NCBI RefSeq assembly: GCF_027172205.1
Contig: NC_070603.1
Location: 13,194,501 to 13,258,500 of the forward strand
Origin: Podarcis raffonei
Lineage: Eukaryota > Chordata > Lepidosauria > Squamata > Lacertidae
Reading direction: 5' to 3'
Length of the DNA: 64,000 nt
In this document: piece by piece, positions 1 through 11,391 of the stretch
Layout of the letters: every line of letters starts with the position of its first letter
How positions within the stretch are numbered: the first letter of the stretch is position 1
Notes under the pieces: generated by a model
The model's input: only the letters and a program-made list of their open reading frames with translations
Databases searched by the model: none
What the model was told of the DNA's origin: nothing
Program-made: the position numbers and the translations under genes

Positions 1-390
1 GGCACGTCCACCAAAGGTGAAAGAATGTACCTTCAGTTTCTTTGCATTTCCAGCATTTATTATCGGGCAAATGATATATTTTTGCAAGCTTGACTGGGGT
101 CATGTACCACCTGTATATCATTTTCATAATATTCTCTCTTAAGGCATTGCATGCCGTAAATTTCATACCTGTGGTCCACAACTGTTCCCAGTCAGCAAAC
201 ATAATGTTATGTCCAACATCTTGTGCCCATTTGATCATAGCAGATTTCACCGTTTCATCCTGAGTATTCCATTTCAACAGCAAGTTATACATCCTTGACA
301 AAATCTTAGTTTTGGGTTCTAACAGTTCTGTTTCTAATTTTGATTTTTCCACCTGGAAGCCAATTTTCTTGTCCAAATTATATCTCCACC
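1..390 (-). mobile_element. L1 LINE, ORF2 C-terminal fragment (runs off the left edge)
   Basis: The minus strand stays open for about 128 codons, reading SRMYNLLLKWNTQDETVKSA, KWAQDVGHNIMFADWEQLW and RENIMKMIYRWYMT, a classic L1 ORF2 C-terminal region. Its 3' end lies beyond base 1. Confidence 0.85.
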
Positions 391-804
391 CCCATCACCC
401 AAAGCTTCACATCAACATGACTTCATTAGTGTCAAATTCGTTTCTGTTCGCTAAACACCAGGGGGTGGGGATGTCTTTACCCTGTGCAAAGGTGTTCACA
501 CCTTTAACAGAAAAGAATTAGGAGCAGCTTAAGGACTCTGGTGGGAAGCTGGTTTGAGAAACACCGCTTCAAATGATAGTATCTTATAACAAAGCACAGG
601 GTACACATACACGTTTTTTAGAAAGATGTGCAAACATGGATTAAAAACCCATCACTGAAAATGCAAGGAGTGCGCAGTGTGAACATGGCCGGAGTATTGG
701 GTTTGGATAAAGGAACTTCATGGTTTGAATCCACCCAGCAACAAAATAAATGCTTAATTTCTCCAGGGCTGCTTCACACATGACAGGTACATCTCACAGA
801 AGTA
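391..804. other. Unassigned sequence; 3' part duplicated at 33811-33939
   Basis: No gene seen. Bases 676-804 match 33811-33939 with about one difference (see finding on the flank-carrying MITE). Confidence 0.7.
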
Positions 805-1048
805 CAGTGGTACATCAGGTTGCATACGCTTCAGGTTACATACGCTTCAGGTTACAGACTCCGCTAACCCAGAAATAGTGCTTCAGGTTAAGAACTTTGC
901 TTCAGGCTGAGAACAGAAATCGTGCTCCGGCGGCGCAGCAACAGCAGGAGGCCCCATTAGCTAAGGTGTTGCTTCAGGTTAAGAACAGTTTCAGGTTAAG
1001 TACGGACCTCTGGAACGAATTAAGTACTTAACCCGAGGTATACCACTG
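805..1048. mobile_element. Tigger-like MITE (GGTACCTCGGGTTA family)
   Basis: Palindromic termini CAGTGGTAC and GTATACCACTG flanked by TA at 803-804 and 1049-1050, as in Tc1/mariner-superfamily pogo/Tigger elements. The interior is the shared family body, about 240 bp, with no coding capacity. Confidence 0.85.
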
Positions 1049-1137
1049 TAGTATGGAGTTTTGAGTCTAAAAAGTGTACCATAGGAAGCTCTAGTGGGTT
1101 GCAGGCAGGCAAAACAGGAGTGTACTACTGCTGCTAC

Positions 1138-1500
1138 GAATAATAATAATTAGTTAATAATTAATAATTTATACCCCGCCCATCTGGCTGGGTTTCCCCA
1201 GCCACTTTGGGCAGTTTCCAACAAAATATTAAAAATACAAAAAAATTCAAACGTTAAAAACTTATTTAAACAGGGCTGCCTTCAGATGTCTTCTAAAAGT
1301 CAGAGAGTTGTTTATTTCCTTGACATGTGCTGGGAAGGCGTTCCACAGGGTGAGCATCACTGCTGAGAAGGCCCTCTGCCTGGTTCCCTGTAACTTCACT
1401 TCTCGCAGGGAGGGAACCACCAGAAGGCCCTCGGTGCTGGACCTCAGTGTCCGGGTTGAATGATGGGGGTGGAGGTGCACCTTCAGGTATACTGGCCTCC
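1138..1500 (-). mobile_element. L2/CR1-group LINE 3' end
   Basis: The minus strand reads LHPHHSTRTLRSSTEGLLVV and LTFRRHLKAALFK, then the 3' tail (CATCTGGCTGGG on plus) and an AAT-rich microsatellite. Same family as 22230-22945. Confidence 0.85.
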
Positions 1501-3807
1501 TTCAGGTATTCACTCATCATGAATGGGCTGTTCTCATGTGAGGGTGAGCATGTGGGAGCTGAAGCAGGGGGTTCTTTTGCATAAAGTGGTAATCCTCACT
1601 GGAGATCTCTTGCTCTTAGTGTCCTTTAGCCTATGACTTAAGCTTTTATTGTGATGTTAAATGACATAAGAATCACAAAACCCTACTCTGGAAGCACTGT
1701 ATATGGACTACTCTGCATGTAAGAATAAAACTGATCAAAGCTCCGTACCAAAAGTCTGTGGTTAGTATAAACTTTACAGACTAAGCAAACTCAGATGGCA
1801 TCCGCAATTTTACATAATTTGGGGGAAAGGCAGTGTACTGCCCTGAAATGCTGAGTGCTTATAATCTTGTCCAGTACCTCCCTCCCCCTTCTTCTTCTGT
1901 TGCTGCTTGTGAGATTTCCCCAGGCACTACTGCCCTTATGCTTTTAAGCTTATCCACAGCCACAAAGCTCTGAAACGTGCTTCTTCTTTTAATATGAAAA
2001 CTGAGATTTTCAGGCTTTTAAAAACGATTGATGAACAATTGCATTGCATTGGGGAGCTGGCAGGGGTTGTGTCTTGTGTGGCAGTGATGCAATAATAATA
2101 ATAAATTGCTTGGCTTAGAAGAAGGCCTCCTCTCTCTCATAAGGAGATGCTTCTTCTAAAATAGTTCCTATATATATATACATAAATCATCTTAACAAAC
2201 AGAAGATACTTCTATTCTCTTATTACTGGGTTTAAAACTCATCAGATTTATTCCCCTGAGACTACTTTGTAATCGAGTGACAGCCCTAACTTATTTCAAA
2301 TATTTATCGTTCGCCTGTTCATAACTCAAGGTGGTTCACAAGCAGTGTCTAAAAATAGTTTAGAAGAACCTTTGAAGCATGTGCCATAAAGCAAAACCTA
2401 TATTTGTCAGCACAAAAACAACAGTGATGAATTAACCTCTTAACCAAACCCCCAACCCTTCCAGTCAAATGTGTGTTGCAGCCTTTTCTGAACGCCAGGG
2501 GAGAAGTTCTAATAGGAATACTGAAGAGGGAATGTTTTAACTTCTAGTAAATGCTACTGATCTCACTTCCTACCCTAAAATAGCACCGGAGTCTTGTGGG
2601 ATGCAGGAAAGGACAATGTATGTATAGAAAAATCAGAAGTTGAGTTCTTGAGGATTATTGTTTACATATTTATTCTGCCCCAGTCCAAATCGACTAATGA
2701 TCGCAGCTTGATTAATGCCCGTTTAATGTAAATGGGTTTTAATGCACTGTAATTTTGAGCTTTAGTATATTTATTTCACATTTATGTACCACTTGATTGT
2801 AATTAAACCTCAAAGCAGTTTGCAAAACAGATGAAAATGCAATTATCAGTAAGAGAAACAGTTAAAAACAAATATTTGAAACATTCAGAAACAATGAAAA
2901 GTAACAATAGAATCAACCTCTTTTATACGTCTGGATAGGCTTGCCTAAACAAATGTTTTCAGCAGGTGTTTTTAGCAAAGCATCTTGTTTTGGTGTTTTA
3001 ATCTTAGGATAGTTGAGACATATTTTAAACCCTCACCTGTATGCTAGTCATTAAAACCCAGTGCATGTTAAATTTTTTTTTTTGGGGGGGGGGACAGAAG
3101 CTTTGCCTGAGAATTGATAAGTAGTGAAGGTGAAGAATGTTGCATGAGACCTGGAGGTTTGCTATGGTGCTTTAAAATGTCCCACTTAACTGTGTATTGT
3201 TCTGCACCCCAGAAGCGAATGCCCTCCTTACACAAAGGCCATAGGAGGTAGGAGACTGGCAAGCACAGTTTCTCCACTGTTGCTGGTGGTGACAAAAAGA
3301 TTCTCCCCATCACAACTGCTTCCCCCTGTGATGCCTGCCCCTCTCTTTGCACGTGCCCCAGAAATGCAGCACCTGTCAGTTCTCTGATGCCTTTGAGAAA
3401 GCAGTAGTATTAGGGTTTTACCACCAGTGCACATGGTATTTTATAGGGTTAACGTAAGCAAAAGGTTCTACGGCTCTCCCTTAAGAGGGTAGATTCATAG
3501 AAGCAGCATGGTCTGAATTGGCTTTTGCCAACCTGGTGCCCTCCAGATGTTGCGGACTGTTGTTCTCATCAGACCCGCTGGCATCGGAGTTGCAATCCAA
3601 CGCAACCTTCTCTCGGTTAATCTGAATGGTTAAAATAAATAAACCTAAGGAGGAAAGAAAAGAAGGCTAAAGGGTTAAGCCCAATGGCCTTGTGGGAGTT
3701 TAAGGCTGTGCTCTGGGAGGCAGTTTCAGACATAAGACAGCATCAAAGGCCAGTGGGCTGTTTTTTTTGTCCTAAGACTACTTTTTGTGTGCCTGTATTG
3801 GAGCCTA
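1501..3807. other. No gene seen; old repeat scraps
   Basis: AT-rich noncoding DNA. Short decayed repeat tails near 2300-2345 and 2755-2830, a T/G homopolymer at 3070-3093 and half of a degraded hAT foldback near 3525-3600. Confidence 0.6.
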
Positions 3808-4171
3808 AGGGACGCGGGTGGCGCTGTGGGTAAAACCTCAGTGCCTAGGACTTGCTGATCGCATGGTCGGCGGTTCGAATCCCCGCGGCGGGGTGAGCTC
3901 CCATTGTTCGGTCCCAGCTCCTGCCCACCTAACAGTTCGAAAGCACCCTTAAGTGCAAGTAGATAAATAGGGACCGCTGTATAGCGGGAAGGTAAACGGC
4001 GTTTCTGTGTGCTGCGCTGGTGCCGGCTCACCAGAGCAGCTTCGTCACGCTGGCCACGTGACCTGGAAGTGTCTTCGGACGGCGCCGGCTCACAGCCTCT
4101 TGAGCGAGATGAGCACGCAACCCTAGAGTCGGACACGACTGGCCCGTACGGGCAGGGGTACCTTTACCTTT
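3808..4171 (+). mobile_element. Sauria-type SINE
   Basis: tRNA-like head GGGACGCGGGTGGCGCTGTG with a B-box-like GGTTCGAAT, body, Bov-B-like GAGTCGGACACGACT and CCTTTACCTTT tail. Perfect 12-bp TSD TATTGGAGCCTA at 3796-3807 and 4172-4183. Confidence 0.95.
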
Positions 4172-4535
4172 TATTGGAGCCTAGGCCTGCAGCATCACAT
4201 CACAACAGCCTATGAGTGTCCCTTGTAATAATGATATCCATAGCTCTCTTTCCCCCACCCCTCCTTTCTTCAGTGGTTTCTTACAGGGAGAAGATGGGGC
4301 TCAGCCACAACTAGTTGCTTTCCACCCTTGCTTTAAGAAGGGAGCTCTTCTGACAGTGGTAAGCGTTAAGCCTTCGCCGAGATTTTGAGGAGCATTTGTG
4401 GGAATGCTGATAAGGGCTTGTTGTTGCCCCAGACAGGAGCTGCTGGAATGACTTCTAACTTGGCTAAGCAGCACCTGGACGGGGCTGTGGACTAGTAGGA
4501 GAAAGGGATGACAGTAATTATAATGCATGTTGGTA

Positions 4536-4890
4536 AAGGTAAAGGTAAAGAAACCCCTGACCATTAGGTCCAGTCATGGCCAACTCTGGGGTTGCGGCGC
4601 TCATCTCGCTTTAGTTGCCAAGGGAGCCGGCGTACATTTTCCAGGTCATGTGGCCAGCATGACTAAGCCGCTTCTGGCGAGCCAGAGCAGCACACAGAAA
4701 CACCGTTTACCTTCCCGCCAGAGCAGTACCTATTTATCTACTTGCACTTTGACGTGCTTTCAAACTGCTAGGTGGGCAGGAGCAGGGACCGAGCAACGGG
4801 AGCTCACCCCGTCACGGGGATTCAAACTGCTGACCTTCTGATCGGCAAGTCCTAGGCTCTGTGGTTTAACCCACAGCGCTACCCGCGTCC
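4536..4890 (-). mobile_element. Sauria-type SINE
   Basis: Reverse copy running from AAAGGTAAAGG tail to the ACCCGCGTCC head. TSD CATGTTGGTA at 4526-4535 and 4897-4906. Confidence 0.93.
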
Positions 4891-4987
4891 ATCATTCATG
4901 TTGGTATGAGGCATTAATTGGAGGACTCAACATGCTCTGCAGTCAAACACAGGCACCATAGCACACCTGGATTACTGCTAGACTAAC

Positions 4988-5257
4988 ATGAGCTCCCGTT
5001 GCTCGGTCCCTGCTCCTGCCAACCTAGCCGTTCGAAAGCACATCAAAGCGCAAGTAGATAAATAGGTACCGTTCCGGCGGGAAGGTAAACAGCGTTTCCG
5101 TGCACTGCTCTGGTTCGCCAGAAGCGGCTTAGTCATGCTGGCCACATGACCCAGAAGCTATACGCTGGCTCCCTCGGCCAGTAAAGTGAGATGAGCGCCG
5201 CAACCCCAGAGTCGGCCACGACTGGACCTAATGGTCAGAGGTCCCTTTACCTTTTTA
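4988..5257 (+). mobile_element. Sauria-type SINE, 5' truncated
   Basis: Begins inside the body at GAGCTCCCGTTGCTCGG and ends GGTCCCTTTACC; the tRNA-like head is missing. Confidence 0.9.
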
Positions 5258-7080
5258 ACATGAGCTATGCAGTAACGGTGGCCTAATTCCTGTTATCAGC
5301 TCAAGGGTTTTTCCTTGGTGAAAAAGCTGAATAATCTATTTTACTCACATTCGGGTTAATACCAGTTGCAGGATGCATTTTGCTAATGTTTGCAATGCTA
5401 CCAGTAACCTTATTTAGGGTGGGTCAAAATGTTCATGGGCTGTGAAACACATCTTGTCTTGTTTGCTTTAAGGATTCTGGTATCATTGTTGAGCATGTAC
5501 TGTTGTGATTTTGGCAGACTGTGTGTCTGGAGGGTAGAGGCTGATCTGTTCAGTTGGGTTCTGGGTGTCTTGTGCACCACTCAGGTTTGTGTATACTCTA
5601 CGATTCTGTCCTGGACTCGGCACAGAATTCAACAATCCACAGATCTCAAGCTATTAAAATTGAGCTTATAGCCCATGAGACTCTTTGCCCCAACCTCTGA
5701 GAGCCCGACACATACGTACGTCCCTCTTAAGAGCTGAAAAGGTTTAGAGTATAAATTGCCCGCTTTTATTGGTGCTCAATTCCTGTGCTTCTCGTGAACT
5801 GATTTGGGCATACTGCTGTAATGGAGGAAGTTAAGCTCAGAGGAGCAACTTAACTCAGAGATGCAAGAAACCACCTCTTTTTGAGAATGGTTCACTGTTG
5901 CATCGCTTCATAGGATGGCAGTGGCAGCTTCCCTCTGTGGTTGGATGTTCTGGGGCTTCCTTATTTTTTTGTTACATGCCCAGGAGTTTTCTTACGGCAT
6001 GCTAGCTTGCCCAGGACAAAGTTTGGGAACTGCCGCTTGGGAGCACAGGAGAAGTGTGTGTCCAGTGCCATTTCAGAGGCCAGGTCCAGGAGGGAGGGGC
6101 TCCTTCCAGCCACGACAAGCAGATGAAATGATGCAACGTAGCGAGCAAATATGCCAAGTTTTGTAATATCTATAGGTGACAGAACCCACCTTTTCTTGGA
6201 ACAAGGTTCCTAGTGCAGGGGCGTGTATATGCAGTGGTTCTGCTAAAGGGCCCTCTGTGTTCCATCCCACCATAAGGATCCCCTCTTGTTGAGGGCCAAA
6301 CAGTATGACTGAGAAGCCTGGAAGGTCAGGGCAGGATATGCAAAAGGTGATCTTCTGCTCCTACTTCATTTATTTATTTCTTCTCTCTCTTCTCAGTGCT
6401 GGTCAACAGGAAAGGTCAGCCACATTCCCTTCTTCTTTGTGGTTGCCCAGTTTCCATCTTTCAGCCCTGGGCAGAGTCCCCTCATACCTTTGGGCAGTAG
6501 AAGCAGTACACGGGAGCAGCCATTGTTTTCTGAACTCTAAGGGTCAACATGCTGGGCTTCCTCCCTGCCGGCCTGTGTGCCTTCAGAACATTGCAGATAC
6601 CTTCAGAACATTGGAGATACACACTGCGAAGGCTGCTTCTGCCCAACTTTGGAGAGCGCCGTCTTCTTTCTGTCAGTTGCAGTTGAGGCATTGATCAGCT
6701 GACATGCTGATAGTGTTAGTAGGCTATCCACAAGCAGCCTTTGAAACCAGAAGAACGTCTGCCAGAGATGGACCACTTTGTAGTTTTCACATTTGAGACA
6801 GAAAATAAAAACAACAAAGGGTGAACGTTTTATTCCTTCAACGTTTCCAAGCAGAAGCATTATTGGGGCTTTTACGTCATCAGCTTCAGAGGGCATCGTA
6901 TCCATCCGCACAAGCAGCAGTTCCTGGATATTTCAATTATTTCTGCTTCCTCCCCTGCAAGGATCTTTTTCACAGATCATGCTACTTATGGATCTGCCAA
7001 TTTCGCATCCCTTTCCACTGTTTGCATGCTGGGATGAAAGAGGTGTGTGGGTGGCCAGGAGACTGAAGTTGGGCAGGGCC
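5258..7080. other. No gene seen
   Basis: Noncoding, mixed composition. Short ORFs here lack domains, splice context or repeat identity that I can recognise. Confidence 0.6.
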
Positions 7081-7082
7081 AT

Positions 7083-7250
7083 GGCTAAGTGACAGAGCAT
7101 ATGCTTTTGCATGCAGAAGGTCCCAAGTTCTGTGCTTAGCAGTTCAAGGTAGGCCTGGGAGTGTCCTCTGTCTGAAACCTTGGAGAGCCACTGGCAGTCA
7201 GTGCTGTAGGCAATACTGAGCTGAATTGACCAATGCTATCTGTATCACTT
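7083..7250 (+). mobile_element. tRNA-Ala-like SINE
   Basis: GAGCATATGCTTTTGCATGC resembles a tRNA-Ala anticodon arm; it is followed by AAGGTCCCAAGTT and the body GAGAGCCACTGGCAGTCAGT. Degenerate, related to copies at 7287, 9236 and 23005. Confidence 0.7.
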
Positions 7251-7286
7251 CATAAAAGGGGGAAACATATAATGAGAGATCAAGGA

Positions 7287-7690
7287 GCCATAGCTCAGTC
7301 GTAGAGCATCTGCTTTGTACAGTGGTACCTCGGCTTAAGTACTTAATTCGTTCCAGAGGTCCGTTCTTAACCTGAAACTGTTCTTAACCTGAAGCACCAC
7401 TTTAGCTAATGGGGCCTCCCGCTGCTGCCGCGCCACCGGAGCATGATTTCTGTTCTCATCCTGAAGCAAAGTTCTTAACCCGAGGTACTGTTTCTGGGTT
7501 AACGGAGTCTGTAACCTGAAGCATCTGTAACCTAAAGTGTATGTAACCCGAGGTACCACTGTATGCAGAAGATTCTAGGCTCAGTCCCTGGGATCTCCAG
7601 ATAGCGGGTGACCCCAGAAGACCTTGCCAGTCAGTGTGAACAGTACTGAGCTAGGTGTGGCCCAGATTCTGTATAAAGGCAGCTTTCCCT
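7287..7690 (+). mobile_element. tRNA-Ala-like SINE split by a MITE
   Basis: Head GCCATAGCTCAGTCGTAGAG at 7289-7308 stops at 7319 and resumes at 7564 with TGCAGAAGATTCTAGGCTC; the MITE at 7320-7561 sits between. Confidence 0.8.
7320..7561. mobile_element. Tigger-like MITE
   Basis: CAGTGGTACCTCGGCTTAAG to AACCCGAGGTACCACTG, TA on both sides (7318-7319, 7562-7563). Confidence 0.9.
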
Positions 7691-9235
7691 TCCAGCATAT
7701 TATCTTAGGGGCAATACAGAAGTTAAACTGTTGCACTTGTATCCTGCGCATAGTGGAGCATATATGTGCCTTGATCCCGGTATTGTGTGCAGCTGTCAAA
7801 ACATCTAAGCAGTTGTGTGCACAGCTGTCAAGTGTCTGGGGGCTTTTGAGAGTTATAAAATTATGAATGGTGTTGAAAGACCTCTTTTTCAGCAGGTAGT
7901 TTTTAGTACCAATGTTAAGACGACAGCACCTGCTGAAATCCCCCCTTTTGCCACCTTATCCATCATCCTGTGCATTTGTATTTAAAAGTCTCCCGTTTTC
8001 AGCAACAGCTGACTCCTTAGTGTGTGTAGGGTGGCTTGCAGCCTTTATCAGCTGCCTCTGCTCAATGTTGAATCTGAGCCTCCCTGCTACAGACTTCTTG
8101 CTCAAGTGCCGTGTGATTACCATAATTGCAAAGAGAAAAAAAAGTTCTCTAGAGCAGTTGCAGTCTTTAATAACCAGAAGAGTTATTTTAAGATAAGAAG
8201 GCATGGCCAGCAGTTTGCCATGCAAAGGAGAGAAACAAAGGCCTCTTTTTTGAAAATATGAAAATAGATTCGGTTCAGTTACTTAAAAGGCTCGGTCAAT
8301 TAAAAGTGGCTAGGAACAGAAGCACCAGGGAATAAGCAGAAACGATGAAATCTGAGGACTGAAATTGAACAGCCTCTTCTTAAAGATCGCCAAAGGCATA
8401 TTTAGAAGGAAGGACCAAGCTCCATGTTACTGGGTTTCATACATTTTATTTTGTGTCTTTCAGAAGTCTCATGAAGGACAGTTACATTTTTAGAACCAAT
8501 GTTATAAAAGGGGACATTTAAAGCAATCCAGTAATAAAAATAGATTCTTTTCGCTCCCTCACCCCAATGCCCGGTTTGAGTCTTGGGCCTTGCATTGCTC
8601 TCAGAAACACTCTGGATCTGGCTAAGTTTCAGCCAGTGATCTTCTGAGTGAGCCTACCTGCCTGCTATCTGTGTTCAAAGTATAAGGATCTGGAATGCTT
8701 ACAAGAGTACCTGATTGTAAAGAGATTGCCTGCCTTAAATCTGTTTCAGGCCCAAGAAATGTGAATCATAGAATTGTAGAGTTGGAACGGACCACAAGGG
8801 ACCATCTATTCCTCCTGCAATGCAGGAATCTTTTAGCCATCCCAGCTATGGGGTTCAACTTCCTTTTTGATACTGAAATAAAAAGTGGCCGTTTTATGGG
8901 TTCTTAAATCTCCTAACTTCCTGAGTTTGGAGGGTCTTTTCCATGGAAGCTCCCATTGAGTAGCCTCTGCTCCTCTGCAGAAAACACTTTGCATTTTTGG
9001 AATGGGACTGAATAACCACGCAGTCTCTGCGTCTTTATAGTGATGACTGCTTGTGAAAATTGATTTCTTACAACCTGGAAAGTGGAGACCTTATTTACAC
9101 ACACTGCTTTCATTTGAAGCTCTGGTCCAAGTTGATTAAAGTGTGTGTCTGTAAAATGTAAAGTACGAGTGGGGAAAATGTGTGTTTGGAAACAGGTTTC
9201 TTAGCTGCAGCCCAGAAAGGAGAAAGCAGTAGAGC
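7691..9235. other. No gene seen; possible LRRC3-like 3' UTR signal
   Basis: A minus-strand AATAAA near 8447-8452 could end the LRRC3-like transcript, but repeats in between make this uncertain. The stretch also holds a CR1 tail at 8763-8850. Confidence 0.35.
8763..8850 (-). mobile_element. CR1 LINE 3' tail fragment
   Basis: AATCATAGAATTGTAGAGTT followed by GGAACGGACC is the reverse of the typical CR1 3' end. Confidence 0.8.
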
Positions 9236-9430
9236 ATCTCTGCAGTAGAGCAACTGCTTTGCATGCAGAAGGTCTCAGGCTGAATCCATCTCCAGGTAGC
9301 ATTGGGAGAGAACCCTGCTTGGAGCACTGGAGAGCCACTCATAACCAGTTGAAACCCTGGAGAGGTGCTGCCAGCCAGTGTAGACGACACTGAACTAGAT
9401 AGACCCAAAGCTCTGACTTCGTATATACGT
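9236..9430 (+). mobile_element. tRNA-Ala-like SINE
   Basis: GTAGAGCAACTGCTTTGCAT, GCAGAAGGTCTCAGGCT, a body with GGAGAGCCACTC and a family end GACACTGAACTAGATAGACC. Confidence 0.8.
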
Positions 9431-10067
9431 TCTGCAGTCACCAAAGAGGCAGGATTAAATGCAGCTGTTCCGTCTGCAGGTTTCCCTGCCACACAAATGT
9501 GGAGAAAAGGGGACTGGAAGGAGGCAGAAAAAGCCACTGAAAGGGAAGTGGCTGCAGCAGAACAGATGGGGCAGGAACGCCCCAGTCAAAATAAGGGATT
9601 AAGAGAACAGGGACTTATGATTGTTTCATGGTTAATCCCCCTAGCATTAAGCTGTAATATCTTTGCCTAAATCCCTGGCAAATGGGGAAAGAGAAGCTTG
9701 AGGACTCTGCGAGGGGCGGGGTTGGGTTTGCTGCATAGGAGCAATGCAGCCTGTAATTCAGAAAAAAATGTATTGTGCAGAAGGGGGAAATGGGATTTTA
9801 AGCAACTCATTTTTGGCTTCCAACCAGCATCCCCTGAAGGCATATGGGGTTGGCCCTCTTTCATTTGCTAGGAGGTCATAGGGTTAGGGAAGCGAGAACT
9901 GGGGTCCAAAGGCCGTTTTAAGGGGGAACCAACCCACCAAGGTCCTCACTCACACACCTAATTCCCAAGTTTCTTGATAGGAAGAAGCTGACAACAGTTA
10001 AGTTTTATAACCATTTTCAAAGCAGTTTCTGTTTGTTTGGGGGGGTGCTCCTCAAAACCCTCGGTTC
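9431..10067. other. No further gene; probable LRRC3-like 3' UTR
   Basis: Directly downstream of the minus-strand stop at 10068. No repeat recognised; 3' UTR status is inferred from position. Confidence 0.4.
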
Positions 10068-10820
10068 TCAGAGAATGGTGCTGAGGGTGTCTTCTTCCAG
10101 CTCCTCCGGGCTGGCCTGCTTGCTGGGCAGGGGCAGAGACTTGAGATACTCCAAGTGGCGTCGGGATTCCGCTTGGTTGCGTCGGACGTAGTAGATGACG
10201 TAGGTGATGACCACGGCGAACCAGCAAAACATGGTCAGCAGCATAGCCAGGTCCGTGTTCCTCTGCTGGCCCAGGCAGAAGTTGACGCCGGTGTTGAGCA
10301 AGCGAGCTAAGGTTTTCCCGGTGTATTCCTCCCACTCCGCAGAGGCACACACGACGTCCTCCACGGTCTCTGCGTCCAGGGGAAGAGCCTCCACCAGCTT
10401 CTGCAGGGAGCAGTCGCAGTGCCAGGGGTTGTCGTACAGCTCTAGCCGGACCCAGGTGAGCATGGCAAAGGGGGCAAACTCCATCCTCTCCAGCTGGTTG
10501 CCGGAAAGGTCTAGCAGCCTCAGCCCCCCGCCCAGGCCGCGGAAGGCCCCCGGCGCTATGCTCTCAATCAGGTTGTCCGCCAGGTGAAGCTCCCGGAGCT
10601 GCTTCAGGCCGTAGAAGGCCCCATTGGGGACGTGGGTGATCCAGTTGGAGTCCAGGTAGAGGACCCGGGTGTCGTGGGGAATGTCGAAAGGGATGGTCAC
10701 CAGGTCCTTCCGGTTGCACCACACCACGCCGCTCCCCGGCGGGCAGTCACAGCTCTGTGGGCAGGGGAGGCCGCCGTGCAGGATCAGGACCATGAGGAAG
10801 AGGGAGAACGATGCTGGCAT
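10068..10820 (-). CDS. LRRC3-family leucine-rich-repeat membrane protein, 250 aa
   Basis: A single uninterrupted coding exon for a small type I membrane protein of the LRRC3/LRRC3B/LRRC3C family; molecular function of the family is poorly known. Layout: signal peptide 1-20; LRRNT cap with CPQSCDCPPGSGVVWC (20-35); three LRRs (about 52-124) including TRVLYLDSNWITHVP and LRLLDLSGNQLERM; LRRCT cap NPWHCDC (131-137) with Cys158 and Cys182; transmembrane helix about 190-212 (LAMLLTMFCWFAVVITYVIY); cytoplasmic RRHLEYLKSLP, the family hallmark; C-terminal STIL resembling a class I PDZ ligand. No N-glycosylation sequon was seen. An AG acceptor-like site lies 71 bp upstream, consistent with the noncoding first exon usual in this family. 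It could be LRRC3C or another paralog; length is normal for the family. Confidence 0.9.
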   Translation of the reverse strand: MPASFSLFLMVLILHGGLPCPQSCDCPPGSGVVWCNRKDLVTIPFDIPHDTRVLYLDSNWITHVPNGAFYGLKQLRELHLADNLIESIAPGAFRGLGGGLRLLDLSGNQLERMEFAPFAMLTWVRLELYDNPWHCDCSLQKLVEALPLDAETVEDVVCASAEWEEYTGKTLARLLNTGVNFCLGQQRNTDLAMLLTMFCWFAVVITYVIYYVRRNQAESRRHLEYLKSLPLPSKQASPEELEEDTLSTIL

Positions 10821-10869
10821 CTCTGCATTGCTCTCCTCTCTCTCTGGGTGTGGTGGGGGTCACGAGGTG

Positions 10870-10910
10870 GCGAAGGGCCCAGAATCTTACCTGGAAAAGA
10901 GGGCAGGGGA
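10870..10910 (-). promoter_or_regulatory. Splice acceptor for the LRRC3-like coding exon, fused to a donor-like motif
   Basis: On the minus strand a pyrimidine run CCCTGCCCTCTTTTCCAG is followed directly by GTAAGA at 10890. It can serve as a 3' splice site for the coding exon; the same junction also reads as a good 5' splice site. Confidence 0.5.
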
Positions 10911-11006
10911 GACAAAAATAAGCCTGTGAGAAAGAGCCTTCTAACATATTCTGTGGGTTTGTTTTAACAATATTACCACACCCAGTGCTGTTACAGTAAG
11001 TTACTG

Positions 11007-11391
11007 GGATCCGAGTAGTGCTGTGGACTAAACCACTGAGCCTTGGGCTTGCCAATCAGAAGATTGGCAGTTCGAATCCCTGCAATGGGGTGAGCTCCCA
11101 TTGCTCTGTCCCAGCTCCTGCCAACCTAGCAGTTCAAAAGCACACCAGTGCAAGTAGATAAATAGGTACCACTGTGGCGGGAAGGTAAATGGCATTTCCG
11201 TGCACTCTGGCTTCCATCATCATGTCCCGTTGCACCAGAAGCGGTTTAGTCCTGCTGGCCACATGACCCAGAAAGCTGTCTGTGGACAAATGCCGGCTCC
11301 CTTGGCCTGAAAGCGAGATGAGCGCCCCAACCCCATATTAGCCTTTGACTGGACTTAACCGTTCAGGAGTCCTTGACCTTTTTTTTTTTTT
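11007..11391 (+). mobile_element. Sauria-type SINE, degraded
   Basis: GGGATCCGAGTAGTGCTGTG head, full body with a small internal insertion near 11212-11230, and T-rich tail. More diverged than its neighbours. Confidence 0.85.

Noticed and set aside
3808-3900. tRNA gene at Sauria SINE heads
   Set aside because: The head lacks a full cloverleaf end and is repeated about a dozen times with the same SINE body.
3726-4136. 136-codon minus-strand ORF as a gene
   Set aside because: Mostly the reverse complement of a Sauria SINE; several similar short ORFs elsewhere are the same shadow.
7287-7330. Functional tRNA-Ala gene
   Set aside because: Only the head matches a tRNA, it continues into a SINE body and is broken by a MITE.
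9136-9537. 133-codon minus-strand ORF as a gene
   Set aside because: Overlaps a tRNA-Ala-like SINE and shows no domain; likely chance.
10204-10587. Plus-strand ORFs opposite the LRRC3-like gene
   Set aside because: GC-rich mirror frames of a clear coding exon with all family motifs on the minus strand.
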